Assembly: GCF_007833215.1 (NCBI RefSeq)
Contig: NZ_CP042239.1
Span: forward strand, 1,426,001-1,490,000
Reading direction: 5' to 3'
DNA length: 64,000 nt
DNA from: Sphingomonas suaedae
GTDB lineage: Bacteria; Pseudomonadota; Alphaproteobacteria; Sphingomonadales; Sphingomonadaceae
Below, piece after piece: positions 8,729 to 16,485 of this stretch. Position 1 is the stretch's first letter; every line of letters starts with the position of its first letter. The translations under genes were made by a program, and so were the position numbers. The notes beneath the pieces were generated by a model. That model was given only the letters and a program-made list of their open reading frames with translations, was not told the origin of the DNA and did no database searches.

Positions 8729-10039
8729 TCAGCGCTTCAGGTTGCTGACTTCCTGCAGCATGTCGTCCACCGTGGTGATGATCTTGGACGCGGCGCTATA
8801 GGCCCGCTGGAAGCGGATCATGTTGCTGAACTCCTGCGCCAGATCGACGGTGGACGCCTCCAGCGTGCTGGCGCGGATCGTGCCCGCACCCAGCGCACCG
8901 GCGATGTCGATCGATGCGTTGCCCGACTTGTCCGACATCAGATAGGCGTTGCCGCTGAGCCGCGTCAGGCCATCCGGATTGGGGAAGGTCGCGACCGGCA
9001 GCTGGAACACCGGGCGGGTGACGCCATTGTCGAACACCGCGCTGAGCTGACCCGTCTCCGACACCTGGATCGACGCGATATTGCCCAGCACGCCGCCATC
9101 GGTAGTGGCGGCAATCAGCGCCGATTCCGAACCGAACTGGCTGAGGCCGCTGATCGTGCCGTTGCTGCCCAAACCAAGCCGCATCGGGACCGAGCCCGCG
9201 CCGTTGGTCCAGCTGATATCGACCGGATTGAACAGCTCCGAGGTATAGACGCTATCGTCCATGATCAGACTGCCGTCCGGGTTGAACCGGATCTCGCCGC
9301 TGGCCAGCACGCCGCCAGGGGCGGTGACATCGGCGGCGGGGTCGGCATAGAGTTCGCCCTGCCAGGCGTTCGGCCCGGTGCGGACATAGGCCATGGTCAC
9401 GCGGTGCGACGTACCCTGCGCATCGAAGATGTCGAACGAACGGCTGAAGCTCGGCGTGACCGTGCCGTTGGCCATGTCGCCCGCGGCGTAGACGCCGGCA
9501 TAGGCTTCCGCGGTTGATTGAAGGTTCGCGCGGATGTCGATCAGCGTGGTCGGCGCGGCCGATCCGGTCAGATCGCTAACGCGCACCGGCTCCAGCGCGC
9601 CGACATTGCCGGTGTTCACGAACTCGCCATAGTTATCGAGGCGCCAGCCCTGCAGATACATGCCCGATGCATTGCGCAGATAGCCGAACTCGTCGGGGCG
9701 GAAAGAACCCGCACGGGTGAAGGCGACGCCTTCATTGGCCGAACCGATCGCCTCACGCACGACGAAGAAGCCAGCGCCTTCGATGCCGAGATCGGTGGTG
9801 CTGCTGGATGCCTGAAGCAGGCCCTGCTTCGAGATCAGCGCCTGGGGGGCAGCCATCACGCCGCCTGCGGTATAGGTGGACTTGGCACGCCCGTCGCTGA
9901 CCAGGGTGCGGAACTGAATGTCGCTCCCCTTATAGCCGATCGTGTTGATATTGCTGATATTGTCGGCAACCACCGCCATCGCGGTCGCTTCGGCGCCCAG
10001 GCCGGAAACGCCGGCATAAAGTGCGGAATAAAGGCTCAA
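8729..10039 (-). CDS. flgE: FlgE, flagellar hook protein
   Basis: 436 residues. I place the start at TTG 10039 (LSLYSALYAGVSGLGAEATAMAVVADNISNINTIGYKGSDIQFRTLVSDG) because GGAGA lies 5 nt upstream and the longer frame adds unrelated residues before the conserved axial-protein N terminus. The C terminus (ASTVDLAQEFSNMIRFQRAYSAASKIITTVDDMLQEVSNLKR) is the typical FlgE/FlgG end. It polymerises into the hook and is the first gene of flgE-flgK-flgL. The promoter at 10081-10109 carries the flagellar box. Confidence 0.93.
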   Translation of the reverse strand: MSLYSALYAGVSGLGAEATAMAVVADNISNINTIGYKGSDIQFRTLVSDGRAKSTYTAGGVMAAPQALISKQGLLQASSSTTDLGIEGAGFFVVREAIGSANEGVAFTRAGSFRPDEFGYLRNASGMYLQGWRLDNYGEFVNTGNVGALEPVRVSDLTGSAAPTTLIDIRANLQSTAEAYAGVYAAGDMANGTVTPSFSRSFDIFDAQGTSHRVTMAYVRTGPNAWQGELYADPAADVTAPGGVLASGEIRFNPDGSLIMDDSVYTSELFNPVDISWTNGAGSVPMRLGLGSNGTISGLSQFGSESALIAATTDGGVLGNIASIQVSETGQLSAVFDNGVTRPVFQLPVATFPNPDGLTRLSGNAYLMSDKSGNASIDIAGALGAGTIRASTLEASTVDLAQEFSNMIRFQRAYSAASKIITTVDDMLQEVSNLKR

Positions 10040-10080
10040 GGACTGTCTCCGGTTCGCGCCCAAACGGGCAGGACATGGCC

Positions 10081-10109
10081 ATGATAGAGCGCTGCGCAGC
10101 GCGCCGGTC
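10081..10109 (-). promoter_or_regulatory. flgE promoter of the flagellar-box class
   Basis: Minus strand: GACC (10109-10106), 19 nt, TATCAT (10086-10081). The -35-position hexamer is GACCGG with a 17-bp spacer. Confidence 0.6.
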
Positions 10110-10134
10110 TGCGTTGCGGTCCTAAATTTCCGGG

Positions 10135-10149
10135 GCGGCAATTTTTTCC
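10135..10149 (+). promoter_or_regulatory. GCGGCAATTTTTTCC element between flgE and flbT
   Basis: This 15-mer is identical to the one at 42893-42907 upstream of fliF and resembles three others in the window. It lies about 10 nt upstream of the flbT -35 position and also upstream of the divergent flgE promoter. It is a candidate binding site for the FlbD-type regulator (inference). Confidence 0.5.
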
Positions 10150-10158
10150 GGGTGGCCG

Positions 10159-10187
10159 GACCGCCCGCTCCCCCGGGCCTCTATGAT
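10159..10187 (+). promoter_or_regulatory. flbT-fliI-fliJ promoter of the flagellar-box class
   Basis: GACC at 10159-10162, 19 nt, TATGAT at 10182-10187. The -35-position hexamer is GACCGC with a 17-bp spacer. Confidence 0.6.
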
Positions 10188-10217
10188 TGCAGCAACGCAA
10201 GAGTTGAGGACCGAACG

Positions 10218-10613
10218 ATGCTGCGAATTTCCCTGCGCGACGGCGAGGCGCTGGTGGTCAACGGCGCGATGCTGCGTTCCAAGGGACGCACCGAGCTGGT
10301 GATCGAGAACAAGGTCGCGCTGCTGCGCGGCCGCGAGATCATGGCGCCCGAGGAAGCGACGAGCACCGCGCGCCGCCTCTATTTCGCGACGATGATGGCG
10401 TATCTGGGCGACGAACCCGAAGCGCACAAGAATCAGGTGATCGACGAACTCACGCTGTTGATCCCGGCAATGACGTGCGATGCTGGCCGCGCCGCCTGTG
10501 TCCGCTTTGCGCGACTTGTCGCCGAGGGCGATTACTATCGCGGCCTCGCCGCCTGCCGCACGCTGATCGAGTTCGAGGGCGCCGCGCTCGTCCCTGCAAA
10601 CGAGGCGGCCTGA
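10218..10613 (+). CDS. flbT: FlbT, flagellin translation regulator
   Basis: 131 residues from ATG 10218, preceded by TGAGG. The sequence MLRISLRDGEALVVNGAMLRSKGRTELVIENKVALLRGREIMAPEEATSTARRLYFATMMAYLGDEP is typical FlbT. In Caulobacter and Brucella FlbT acts with FlaF after transcription to control flagellin mRNA. It heads the flbT-fliI-fliJ operon, and flaF lies about 10 kb away at 20943. Both regulators are alphaproteobacterial hallmarks. Confidence 0.92.
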   Translation: MLRISLRDGEALVVNGAMLRSKGRTELVIENKVALLRGREIMAPEEATSTARRLYFATMMAYLGDEPEAHKNQVIDELTLLIPAMTCDAGRAACVRFARLVAEGDYYRGLAACRTLIEFEGAALVPANEAA

Positions 10614-10622
10614 GGATAGGCC

Positions 10623-11960
10623 ATGCACAGCCTGTCCACCGCCACGCGCAGCATTGCCGCGCTCCCGCTCGACAAGCGGCACGGCCGCGTCGTCGCGGTG
10701 CGTGGCGCGCTGATCGAGGTCGAGGGGCTGGCCGGCGCTGCGCAGATCGGCGCGCGGATCGATATCGACACGCCCGATGGAATCGTCCCGGCGGAAGTGA
10801 CGGGGATCGAGGCGGGTCTCGCCCAATGTATGCCATTCCGCGAACCGCAGGGGCTGAGCTCCGGAACGATCGCGTGGCTGCACCCCGGCGCGCTGTCGCT
10901 GCGTCCGTGCGATGCATGGCTTGGCCGGATGGTCGATGGGCTGGGGCGTCCCGTGGATGGCAAGGGCGAGCTGCCGCTCGGCGCGACCCGCCAGCCGATC
11001 AAGGCCCCCCCTCCCCTCGCCGCAACCCGCGCGCGCGTCGGCGCCCGCATCGAAACGGGAGTGCGCGCACTCGACCTGTTCGTTCCGCTCTGTACCGGCC
11101 AGCGGCTCGGCCTATTCGCCGGATCGGGGGTGGGCAAGTCGGTACTGCTGTCGATGCTCGCGCGCTGGACCGAATGCGATGTCGCGATCATCGGCCTGAT
11201 CGGCGAACGCGGCCGCGAGGTGCAGGAATTCGTCGAGGACGATCTGGGACCCGAGGGCATGGCGCGCAGCATCGTCGTCGTCGCCACATCGGACGAGCCC
11301 GCGCTGATGCGCCGCCAGGCCGCCTGGACCACGCTGGCGCTGGCCGAACATTTCCGCGACCGCGGGCTGCGCGTGCTGTGCCTGATGGACTCGGTCACCC
11401 GTTTCGCCATGGCGCAACGCGAGATCGGCCTCGCCAATGGCGAGCCGCCCGCGACACGCGGCTATACCCCCACCGTCTTTGCCGAGCTGCCCCGGCTGCT
11501 CGAACGCGCAGGTCCCGGCCTGCCGGGCCAGGGATCGATCACCGGCCTGTTCACCGTACTGGTCGACGGCGACGATCATAACGAGCCGGTTGCCGATGCG
11601 GTGCGCGGCATCCTCGACGGCCATGTCGTCATCACCCGCAAGATCGCCGAGCGCGGTCGCTATCCGGCGATCGACCTGCTCAAATCGGTGTCACGCACCC
11701 TGCCCCATTGCCTCGAACCCGAGCAGAATCAGGTCCGGCTCGCCGCGCGCCGTATCCTCGGCACCTATGCCGATATGGAAGAAATCGTCCGGCTGGGCGC
11801 CTACAAGGCGGGATCCAGTCCTGAAGTAGACGACGCGGTGCGGATCGCCCCGCAAATCGAGGCGATGCTGACCCAGACCAAAAGCGATCGCGGCCATGCC
11901 GAAGACGGCTTTGCCCGCCTCGCCGCGCTGATGGAGACTGACCATGCGCACGCCCTATGA
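10623..11960 (+). CDS. fliI: FliI, flagellar export ATPase
   Basis: 445 residues, the usual length. The Walker A loop GSGVGKS is at residues 167-173; the catalytic core continues with ECDVAIIGLIGERGREVQEFVEDDLGPEG and LCLMDSVTRFAMAQREIGLANGEPPATRGYTPTVFAELPRLLERAGPG, all characteristic of the F1-like export ATPase. It energises substrate delivery to the FlhA/FlhB gate together with FliH and FliJ. It starts 9 nt after flbT, and its end overlaps fliJ by 17 nt. Confidence 0.96.
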   Translation: MHSLSTATRSIAALPLDKRHGRVVAVRGALIEVEGLAGAAQIGARIDIDTPDGIVPAEVTGIEAGLAQCMPFREPQGLSSGTIAWLHPGALSLRPCDAWLGRMVDGLGRPVDGKGELPLGATRQPIKAPPPLAATRARVGARIETGVRALDLFVPLCTGQRLGLFAGSGVGKSVLLSMLARWTECDVAIIGLIGERGREVQEFVEDDLGPEGMARSIVVVATSDEPALMRRQAAWTTLALAEHFRDRGLRVLCLMDSVTRFAMAQREIGLANGEPPATRGYTPTVFAELPRLLERAGPGLPGQGSITGLFTVLVDGDDHNEPVADAVRGILDGHVVITRKIAERGRYPAIDLLKSVSRTLPHCLEPEQNQVRLAARRILGTYADMEEIVRLGAYKAGSSPEVDDAVRIAPQIEAMLTQTKSDRGHAEDGFARLAALMETDHAHAL

Positions 11961-12378
11961 CGCCGCGCTGCGCGCGCTCGACCGCGACATGGACGCGCTC
12001 AAGGCGCTGGTCGCCGATGCGACCGCGCGGCTCGACGGAATGCAAACGCTGCACGAGGCACTGACCAGCCAGATCGCACGCGAAACCGAGCTGAGCGCCG
12101 TCGAGTGGCAGCTTCAGGCCGATGCCTATCTCGCGCGGGCGCGGGATGAGCGTCGCCGGCTGGAAACGCTGCGCCATGACGCGGAGGTCGAATTGACGAT
12201 GCTGCGCCGCAAGGCCGCGCAGCAATATGCGTCGATGCGCGCCGTCGGCAATGCCGCGGACGCGTTCCGCGCCGAGGCCGAACGCGCGCTGCAAAATGCC
12301 GAGCAGGCGATGCTCGACGATCTGACCGCCGCGCGGTTCGTCCGCCGCGCGCGCGATTTGCGGAGGGCGCGCGCATGA
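11944..12378 (+). CDS. fliJ: FliJ, export chaperone and ATPase stalk
   Basis: 144 residues, almost entirely helical with heptad-like spacing (ALDRDMDALKALVADATARLDGMQTLHEALTSQIARETELSAVEWQLQADAYLARARDERRRLETLRHDAEVELTMLRRKAAQQYA). Position after fliI with a 17-nt overlap and its length support FliJ, a coiled coil that inserts into the FliI ring and contacts FlhA. FliJ sequences are poorly conserved, so the name rests on context plus coiled-coil character. Confidence 0.85.
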   Translation: MRTPYDAALRALDRDMDALKALVADATARLDGMQTLHEALTSQIARETELSAVEWQLQADAYLARARDERRRLETLRHDAEVELTMLRRKAAQQYASMRAVGNAADAFRAEAERALQNAEQAMLDDLTAARFVRRARDLRRARA

Positions 12379-13313
12379 TCACCGTTCAGGGCCGATCGCT
12401 ATCGGTCACCGACACCGCCGCAACCGCCGCCGCGATCCATCGCAACGCGCTGGGCTCGGCGCAGAAACGGCTGTGGCAGGCCGCAATCGGCACCATGGCG
12501 CCCGATGCGGAAATCAATATACCCCAGCGCGGCGATGACCGGATGGACATCGACAGCCTGTTGGCACTCGCCGATCTCGCCACCACGCCGCGCGCGATCC
12601 AGACCGTCCAGCATATCCCGACCGAACCGGTAACCAGGGTGACCGGCGGCTCGACGGCACTGCAACTCGACCCTGATCGTCTCGGCGCCAATGCACGTCA
12701 CGCTCCGGCGCTGGAACGCGCGGCCGATCGAACCGGTATCCCGGCCACCGCGCTGGCAGCGATCGTCAATGCCGAAGCGGCGAAGGATTCCTCGGGTCAG
12801 TGGAACGTCTATTCGCGCAACAGCCGTTCGTCCGCAGCGGGCCTTGGCCAGTTTCTGAGCCGCACTTGGGAAGGGATGGCCGAGACGCGCGGCACATGGC
12901 TCAACGAAACCGCGCAGGCACGCGGCTGGCTCGACCGGTCGGGCCAGGTGCGTCCGGCGGCGCGCGCGGCGATGCTGCAGCTACGCTATGACGCCACCGC
13001 GTCGATCGAGACGACCGCCGATTATGCGCGTGCCAATCTCAAGCTGCTCGAACGGTCGGGGGTGCGCGCCGGGGACGATCCCTCTGCCGTGGCGCGAACC
13101 GCCTATCTCGCCCACCATCTCGGGCCGGGTGACGCGGTCAAATATCTCAAGACCGGGCTGACCGATGACCGCGCGGGATTGTTGCTGCGCGCTCAGATCG
13201 GCGGCGGGCGGGCGCAACAGGCGATCGCCGCAACCGGCGACGCGAGCGCGGCGCATCGCGCCTGGCTCGACACCTATGTCGATCGCCGCGTGCGCCCTGA
13301 AAATTTCGCTTAG
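12375..13313 (+). CDS. Flagellar-cluster lytic transglycosylase (SLT-type)
   Basis: 312 residues, overlapping fliJ by 4 nt. After about 110 variable residues there is a lysozyme-like fold: APALERAADRTGIPATALAAIVNAEAAKDSSGQWNVYSRNSRSSAAGLGQFLSRTWEGM. E134 in the IVNAEAAK segment is at the catalytic acid position, and AAGLGQF matches the GLMQ/GLGQ signature of soluble lytic transglycosylases. It has no obvious N-terminal signal peptide, so it may leave through the flagellar export gate. FlgJ here (37036-37335) lacks a muramidase domain, so this gene probably supplies the peptidoglycan-opening activity for the rod, as SltF does in Rhodobacter. Confidence 0.82.
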   Translation: MITVQGRSLSVTDTAATAAAIHRNALGSAQKRLWQAAIGTMAPDAEINIPQRGDDRMDIDSLLALADLATTPRAIQTVQHIPTEPVTRVTGGSTALQLDPDRLGANARHAPALERAADRTGIPATALAAIVNAEAAKDSSGQWNVYSRNSRSSAAGLGQFLSRTWEGMAETRGTWLNETAQARGWLDRSGQVRPAARAAMLQLRYDATASIETTADYARANLKLLERSGVRAGDDPSAVARTAYLAHHLGPGDAVKYLKTGLTDDRAGLLLRAQIGGGRAQQAIAATGDASAAHRAWLDTYVDRRVRPENFA

Positions 13314-13329
13314 GTAGAACCACGACTAC

Positions 13330-13358
13330 GGCCGCCAGTCCGCAAATCATCCTATATT
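13330..13358 (+). promoter_or_regulatory. Possible promoter of the globin receptor (variant flagellar box)
   Basis: GGCC at 13330-13333, 19 nt, TATATT at 13353-13358; the hexamer is GGCCGC rather than GACCGG. ATCCTAT at 13349-13355 overlaps the -10. Confidence 0.35.
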
Positions 13359-13385
13359 GGTTACGTTGGATGAAAGGACCCCCCG

Positions 13386-14732
13386 ATGGCCGTGAGTGCC
13401 GAACTGGTTGACCGTCTCGCTTTTGCCGGTTTCTCCGATGCGCACCGCGAAGTGCTGGCGCGTTTTGCGCCGGTTCTCGACAAGGAGCTGCCCGGAATCC
13501 TCGACATATTCTACGTCAACCTGCGCCGCTGGCCCGAACTGGCGAACATGTTCAAGGACGGCGAAGCGATGCCGCGCGCCGCACGCGCCCAGGCGGCGCA
13601 TTGGCAGATGCTCTTTTCCGGCCGGTTCGACGATGCCTATGTCGAATCGGTGCAGCGTATCGGCCTGATGCACAGCAAGATCGGCCTCGATCCGCGCTGG
13701 TATATCGGGGGCTACAGCTTCATCCTGCGCCATCTGTTCGATCTTGCCGCACGTTCGGCGGGACGATCGTTGAGCCCGGCATCGGCCGCACGCACGGCGC
13801 AGCTGTGCACCGCGATCAACATGGCGGCGATGATCGACATGGACCTCGCCATCTCCTGCTATATCGACGAGAACAAGGCGACCTATGACGCGAAGCTCGC
13901 GACGCTGGCCGAAGATTTTCAGCGCCAGGTCGGCGTTCTGGTCGATCAGCTCGGTGTCGCCTCGAACGAGCTGGAGGCGAGCGCCCAGTCGCTGACCGAC
14001 CATAGCGGCGAGGCGAATACGCGGGCGATGGCGGTCGCCGCTGCCGCCGAACAGGCGAGCGCAGGCGTGCAGACCGTGGCGTCTGCCGCCGAGGAGCTGT
14101 CCGCGTCAATCCAGATGATCGCCACCCAGGTCGCCGATTCGACCCGAACCACTCAGCGTGCCGTCGCCGATGCCGAACGCACCGACCAGGTGGTCCGCGC
14201 CCTTGATGAGGCAGCGGAGCGGATCGGCACCGTTGTCGGCCTGATCGGTCAGATTGCGGGCAAGACCAACATGCTGGCGCTCAACGCATCGATCGAGGCA
14301 GCGCGGGCGGGCGAAGCCGGCAAGGCGTTCGAGGTGGTCGCGGCAGAGGTCAAGGCGCTGGCCTCCCAGACCGAGCGCATGACCGAGGATGTCGAAGGCC
14401 AGATCCGCGAGATCCAGGATGTGACGCGCCAGGCGGTGTCGGGCCTCACCACCATCGCGGCGACGATCGGACAGGTGGCGGAGATCAGCGATTCGATCGC
14501 CGGAGCGGTAAATCAGCAGAACAGCGCGACCGCCGAGATCAGCCGCAACATCCAGCAGACCGCCCAGGCCGCGCATGAGGTTTCGGCCAATATCGTCGGG
14601 GTCAGCCACGCCTCTGAAGCGACCGGCTCGGCCGCGAGCCAGGTCTTTTCCTCCGCAAGCACCCTGTCGGGTCAGGCGAGCAGCCTCTCCACCCAGGTGC
14701 ATCGCTTTGTCACCCAGGTCCGTGCGGCCTGA
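13386..14732 (+). CDS. Globin-coupled methyl-accepting chemotaxis protein (aerotaxis type)
   Basis: 448 residues with no transmembrane segment. Residues 1-165 match the globin-coupled-sensor domain ([33 protein letters not shown], then [32 protein letters not shown]); H96 in [10 protein letters not shown] is the expected proximal haem ligand. The rest is an MCP signalling domain with tip [52 protein letters not shown]. It should sense oxygen or another gas in the cytoplasm and drive CheA, like HemAT proteins. It has no tether pentapeptide. It opens a small island between flagellar operons. Confidence 0.92.
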   Translation: MAVSAELVDRLAFAGFSDAHREVLARFAPVLDKELPGILDIFYVNLRRWPELANMFKDGEAMPRAARAQAAHWQMLFSGRFDDAYVESVQRIGLMHSKIGLDPRWYIGGYSFILRHLFDLAARSAGRSLSPASAARTAQLCTAINMAAMIDMDLAISCYIDENKATYDAKLATLAEDFQRQVGVLVDQLGVASNELEASAQSLTDHSGEANTRAMAVAAAAEQASAGVQTVASAAEELSASIQMIATQVADSTRTTQRAVADAERTDQVVRALDEAAERIGTVVGLIGQIAGKTNMLALNASIEAARAGEAGKAFEVVAAEVKALASQTERMTEDVEGQIREIQDVTRQAVSGLTTIAATIGQVAEISDSIAGAVNQQNSATAEISRNIQQTAQAAHEVSANIVGVSHASEATGSAASQVFSSASTLSGQASSLSTQVHRFVTQVRAA

Positions 14733-14772
14733 GCGGATGGTTACTGTGATATTACCTATTGTGGATATACGT

Positions 14773-14793
14773 ATAGGATTAGTTTCATCCTAT
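14773..14793. promoter_or_regulatory. Inverted repeat upstream of the sigma-like gene
   Basis: ATAGGAT and ATCCTAT form a perfect 7-bp inverted repeat with a 7-nt centre in an unusually AT-rich 135-bp gap (14733-14867). The same heptamer ATCCTAT recurs at 13349 and 16453. It may be an operator; the protein is unknown. Confidence 0.4.
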
Positions 14794-14867
14794 TTACGCC
14801 GACAGGCGATCATGTCCCCGTAGCCAAGGCCATCGCGGCTCTGGCGATACGATCGAGGGGAACGATC

Positions 14868-15893
14868 ATGTCGAATACCACCGCTGCACTCGAGGCCGCC
14901 GTTGCAACCGTCATTGCGAACCTGCCGAAGGATGGCGAGGCGCAGACCAACCGCCAGCGCGTCCATGGCGACCGCGCCTTCGCCCATGTGCTGAAGATCC
15001 TGGCGCCGCGCATCCGCCACTTCATCCGCCAATATGGCCTTGCCGGCCATTGGGACGACGCCGAGCAGTGCTGCGCGATCGGTGTTCACCGCGCGATCCA
15101 GGCCTATGATTCAGAACGCGCCCAATTCACGACCTTCGTCAACTGGCAGCTGCGCGGCGAGCTTCAGAGCCTGCGCTTCCGGCTGATGACCGATCAGCGC
15201 CCATCGGCGAAGAAAGTCGAGGCGAGCACCGTCTCGCTCCACGCCGTCACGAGCGGCGCGGACGGCGAGAGCAACACGCTGGAAAGCATGATCGAGGACG
15301 AGTTCGCGCTCGACCGTACCGAAGCCTGTGCCGGCGACCATCTCGCGGTGAAGACGCGCGAGGCGTTGCTCGATGCCTATGTCGATCATCTGCGTGGCGT
15401 CGCGATGGAACAGATGAAGCGGCGCGCCCGCTCCAACCGTTCGGTCCAGGTCCTCGACCCGCGCCTCCCGCGGTTCCGGGCCGGGGCGGCAATCATCGAT
15501 CCCGCCGAAATCGCCGAACTGGAGGAAAGGCTGGAGGCCCAGCGTCAGATCGTCGCCCGCCGCCTGTCGGACGACATGCCGGACGAATCCGAACTCGATC
15601 CGCAGGAGCGCGAACGGCAGCGCCAGGTCGCCAAGCGTGCCGCGAAGACGATCGCCGAGATCGCCGCCAACGATCCGCGCTTCGGCGGCATGTTCGAGCG
15701 CCCGCGTCCCAAGGCGCGCCGTCGCGTGACCGACAAGCCGACCCCGATCGTCACCGTTCTGCCCGACCACAGCGCCCCGCACAACCAGCTGAGCCGCGTG
15801 ATCGCGGTTGCTGCGGCACCGCTGGCGACAGTCGAGGCCGAGGATCAGGGCGAGCAGCTGATGGCGATGCCCCGCGGCGTGCGTTCGCACTGA
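14868..15893 (+). CDS. Sigma-70 region-2-like protein lacking region 4
   Basis: 341 residues, GAGGGGA upstream of the ATG. Residues about 35-110 read as sigma regions 2.1-2.4: FAHVLKILAPRIRHFIRQYGLAGHWDDAEQCCAIGVHRAIQAYDSERAQFTTFVNWQLRGELQSLRFRLMTDQR. I cannot find a region 4 helix-turn-helix downstream; instead there is a long charged segment (EELEERLEAQRQIVARRLSDDMPDESELDPQERERQRQVAKRAAKTIAEIAANDPRF) and a basic stretch RPRPKARRRVTDKP. It could recognise a -10 element without a normal -35 contact, or act as a sigma-like regulator. No anti-sigma gene of a known type is adjacent. The downstream 164-residue gene begins 10 nt later, implying an operon. Confidence 0.7.
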   Translation: MSNTTAALEAAVATVIANLPKDGEAQTNRQRVHGDRAFAHVLKILAPRIRHFIRQYGLAGHWDDAEQCCAIGVHRAIQAYDSERAQFTTFVNWQLRGELQSLRFRLMTDQRPSAKKVEASTVSLHAVTSGADGESNTLESMIEDEFALDRTEACAGDHLAVKTREALLDAYVDHLRGVAMEQMKRRARSNRSVQVLDPRLPRFRAGAAIIDPAEIAELEERLEAQRQIVARRLSDDMPDESELDPQERERQRQVAKRAAKTIAEIAANDPRFGGMFERPRPKARRRVTDKPTPIVTVLPDHSAPHNQLSRVIAVAAAPLATVEAEDQGEQLMAMPRGVRSH

Positions 15894-15903
15894 GCCGGGT
15901 CCG

Positions 15904-16398
15904 ATGATCCGCGAGAGCATCATGATCGCTCCGGCGAACAGCGACGGCCTGTTGCCGTTCATCGACCCCGGCCTGGACGAGCTGGCACGGGATTTCTGCA
16001 ACAGCGCGCATCGCTGGCTGGGCCAGTCCGGCCATCTGGTCGCGGTTTGGGGGATCGGCACCAATGGCGATTTCGGTGCGAGCTGGGACCGCTGGCTGAA
16101 ACGCCATGAGATCGATGGCCGCAGCGCCCGCACCGCCGAACGCCTCGCCCGCAAATTGCTGGAGCGCGTCCAACAGCGCTGGCCCGCCGGGATGGCGCCG
16201 CACAGCATCGGCCTGGTCAGCGACGGCACGGGCGTCGGCGTCGCTCCCGAAGACCCATGGCCCCTCGCCCCCGGCTGGCTCGACCGCCGCATCGCCCGAC
16301 CGGGAAGCCTCGTCGCGCTGCGCCGCTTCGATCCGGCAGGCAATTGGGCGCTGATCTCGCACCCGCCACGCTCGGCGACGTCGCGACACAATGGATAG
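15904..16398 (+). CDS. Hypothetical protein next to the sigma-like gene
   Basis: 164 residues; an alternative start at ATG 15925 has a better-placed purine-rich GAGAG. I do not recognise the family. It has a compact, probably cytoplasmic sequence with many Trp residues (HRWLGQSGHLVAVWGIGTNGDFGASWDRWLKRHE), a basic helix (ARTAERLARKLLERVQQRW) and a Pro/Trp-rich middle (PEDPWPLAPGWLDRRI). There is no signal peptide, membrane segment or metal motif. The tight spacing to the sigma-like gene suggests they work together, possibly as partner or antagonist, but nothing in the sequence proves it. Confidence 0.6.
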   Translation: MIRESIMIAPANSDGLLPFIDPGLDELARDFCNSAHRWLGQSGHLVAVWGIGTNGDFGASWDRWLKRHEIDGRSARTAERLARKLLERVQQRWPAGMAPHSIGLVSDGTGVGVAPEDPWPLAPGWLDRRIARPGSLVALRRFDPAGNWALISHPPRSATSRHNG

Positions 16399-16430
16399 CG
16401 TCATTTAGCGCGTTTCAGCGAGACGCCACC

Positions 16431-16456
16431 GGATAGCTATTGGAAGCCTGTTATCC
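16431..16456. promoter_or_regulatory. GGATA...TATCC inverted repeat before the XRE-type gene
   Basis: GGATA (16431-16435) and TATCC (16452-16456) form an interrupted inverted repeat 30 nt upstream of the regulator gene, overlapping a possible -10. It is a candidate autoregulatory operator (inference). Confidence 0.35.
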
Positions 16457-16485
16457 TATACCCGAGGGAAAGGAGGCAGGTGGAA

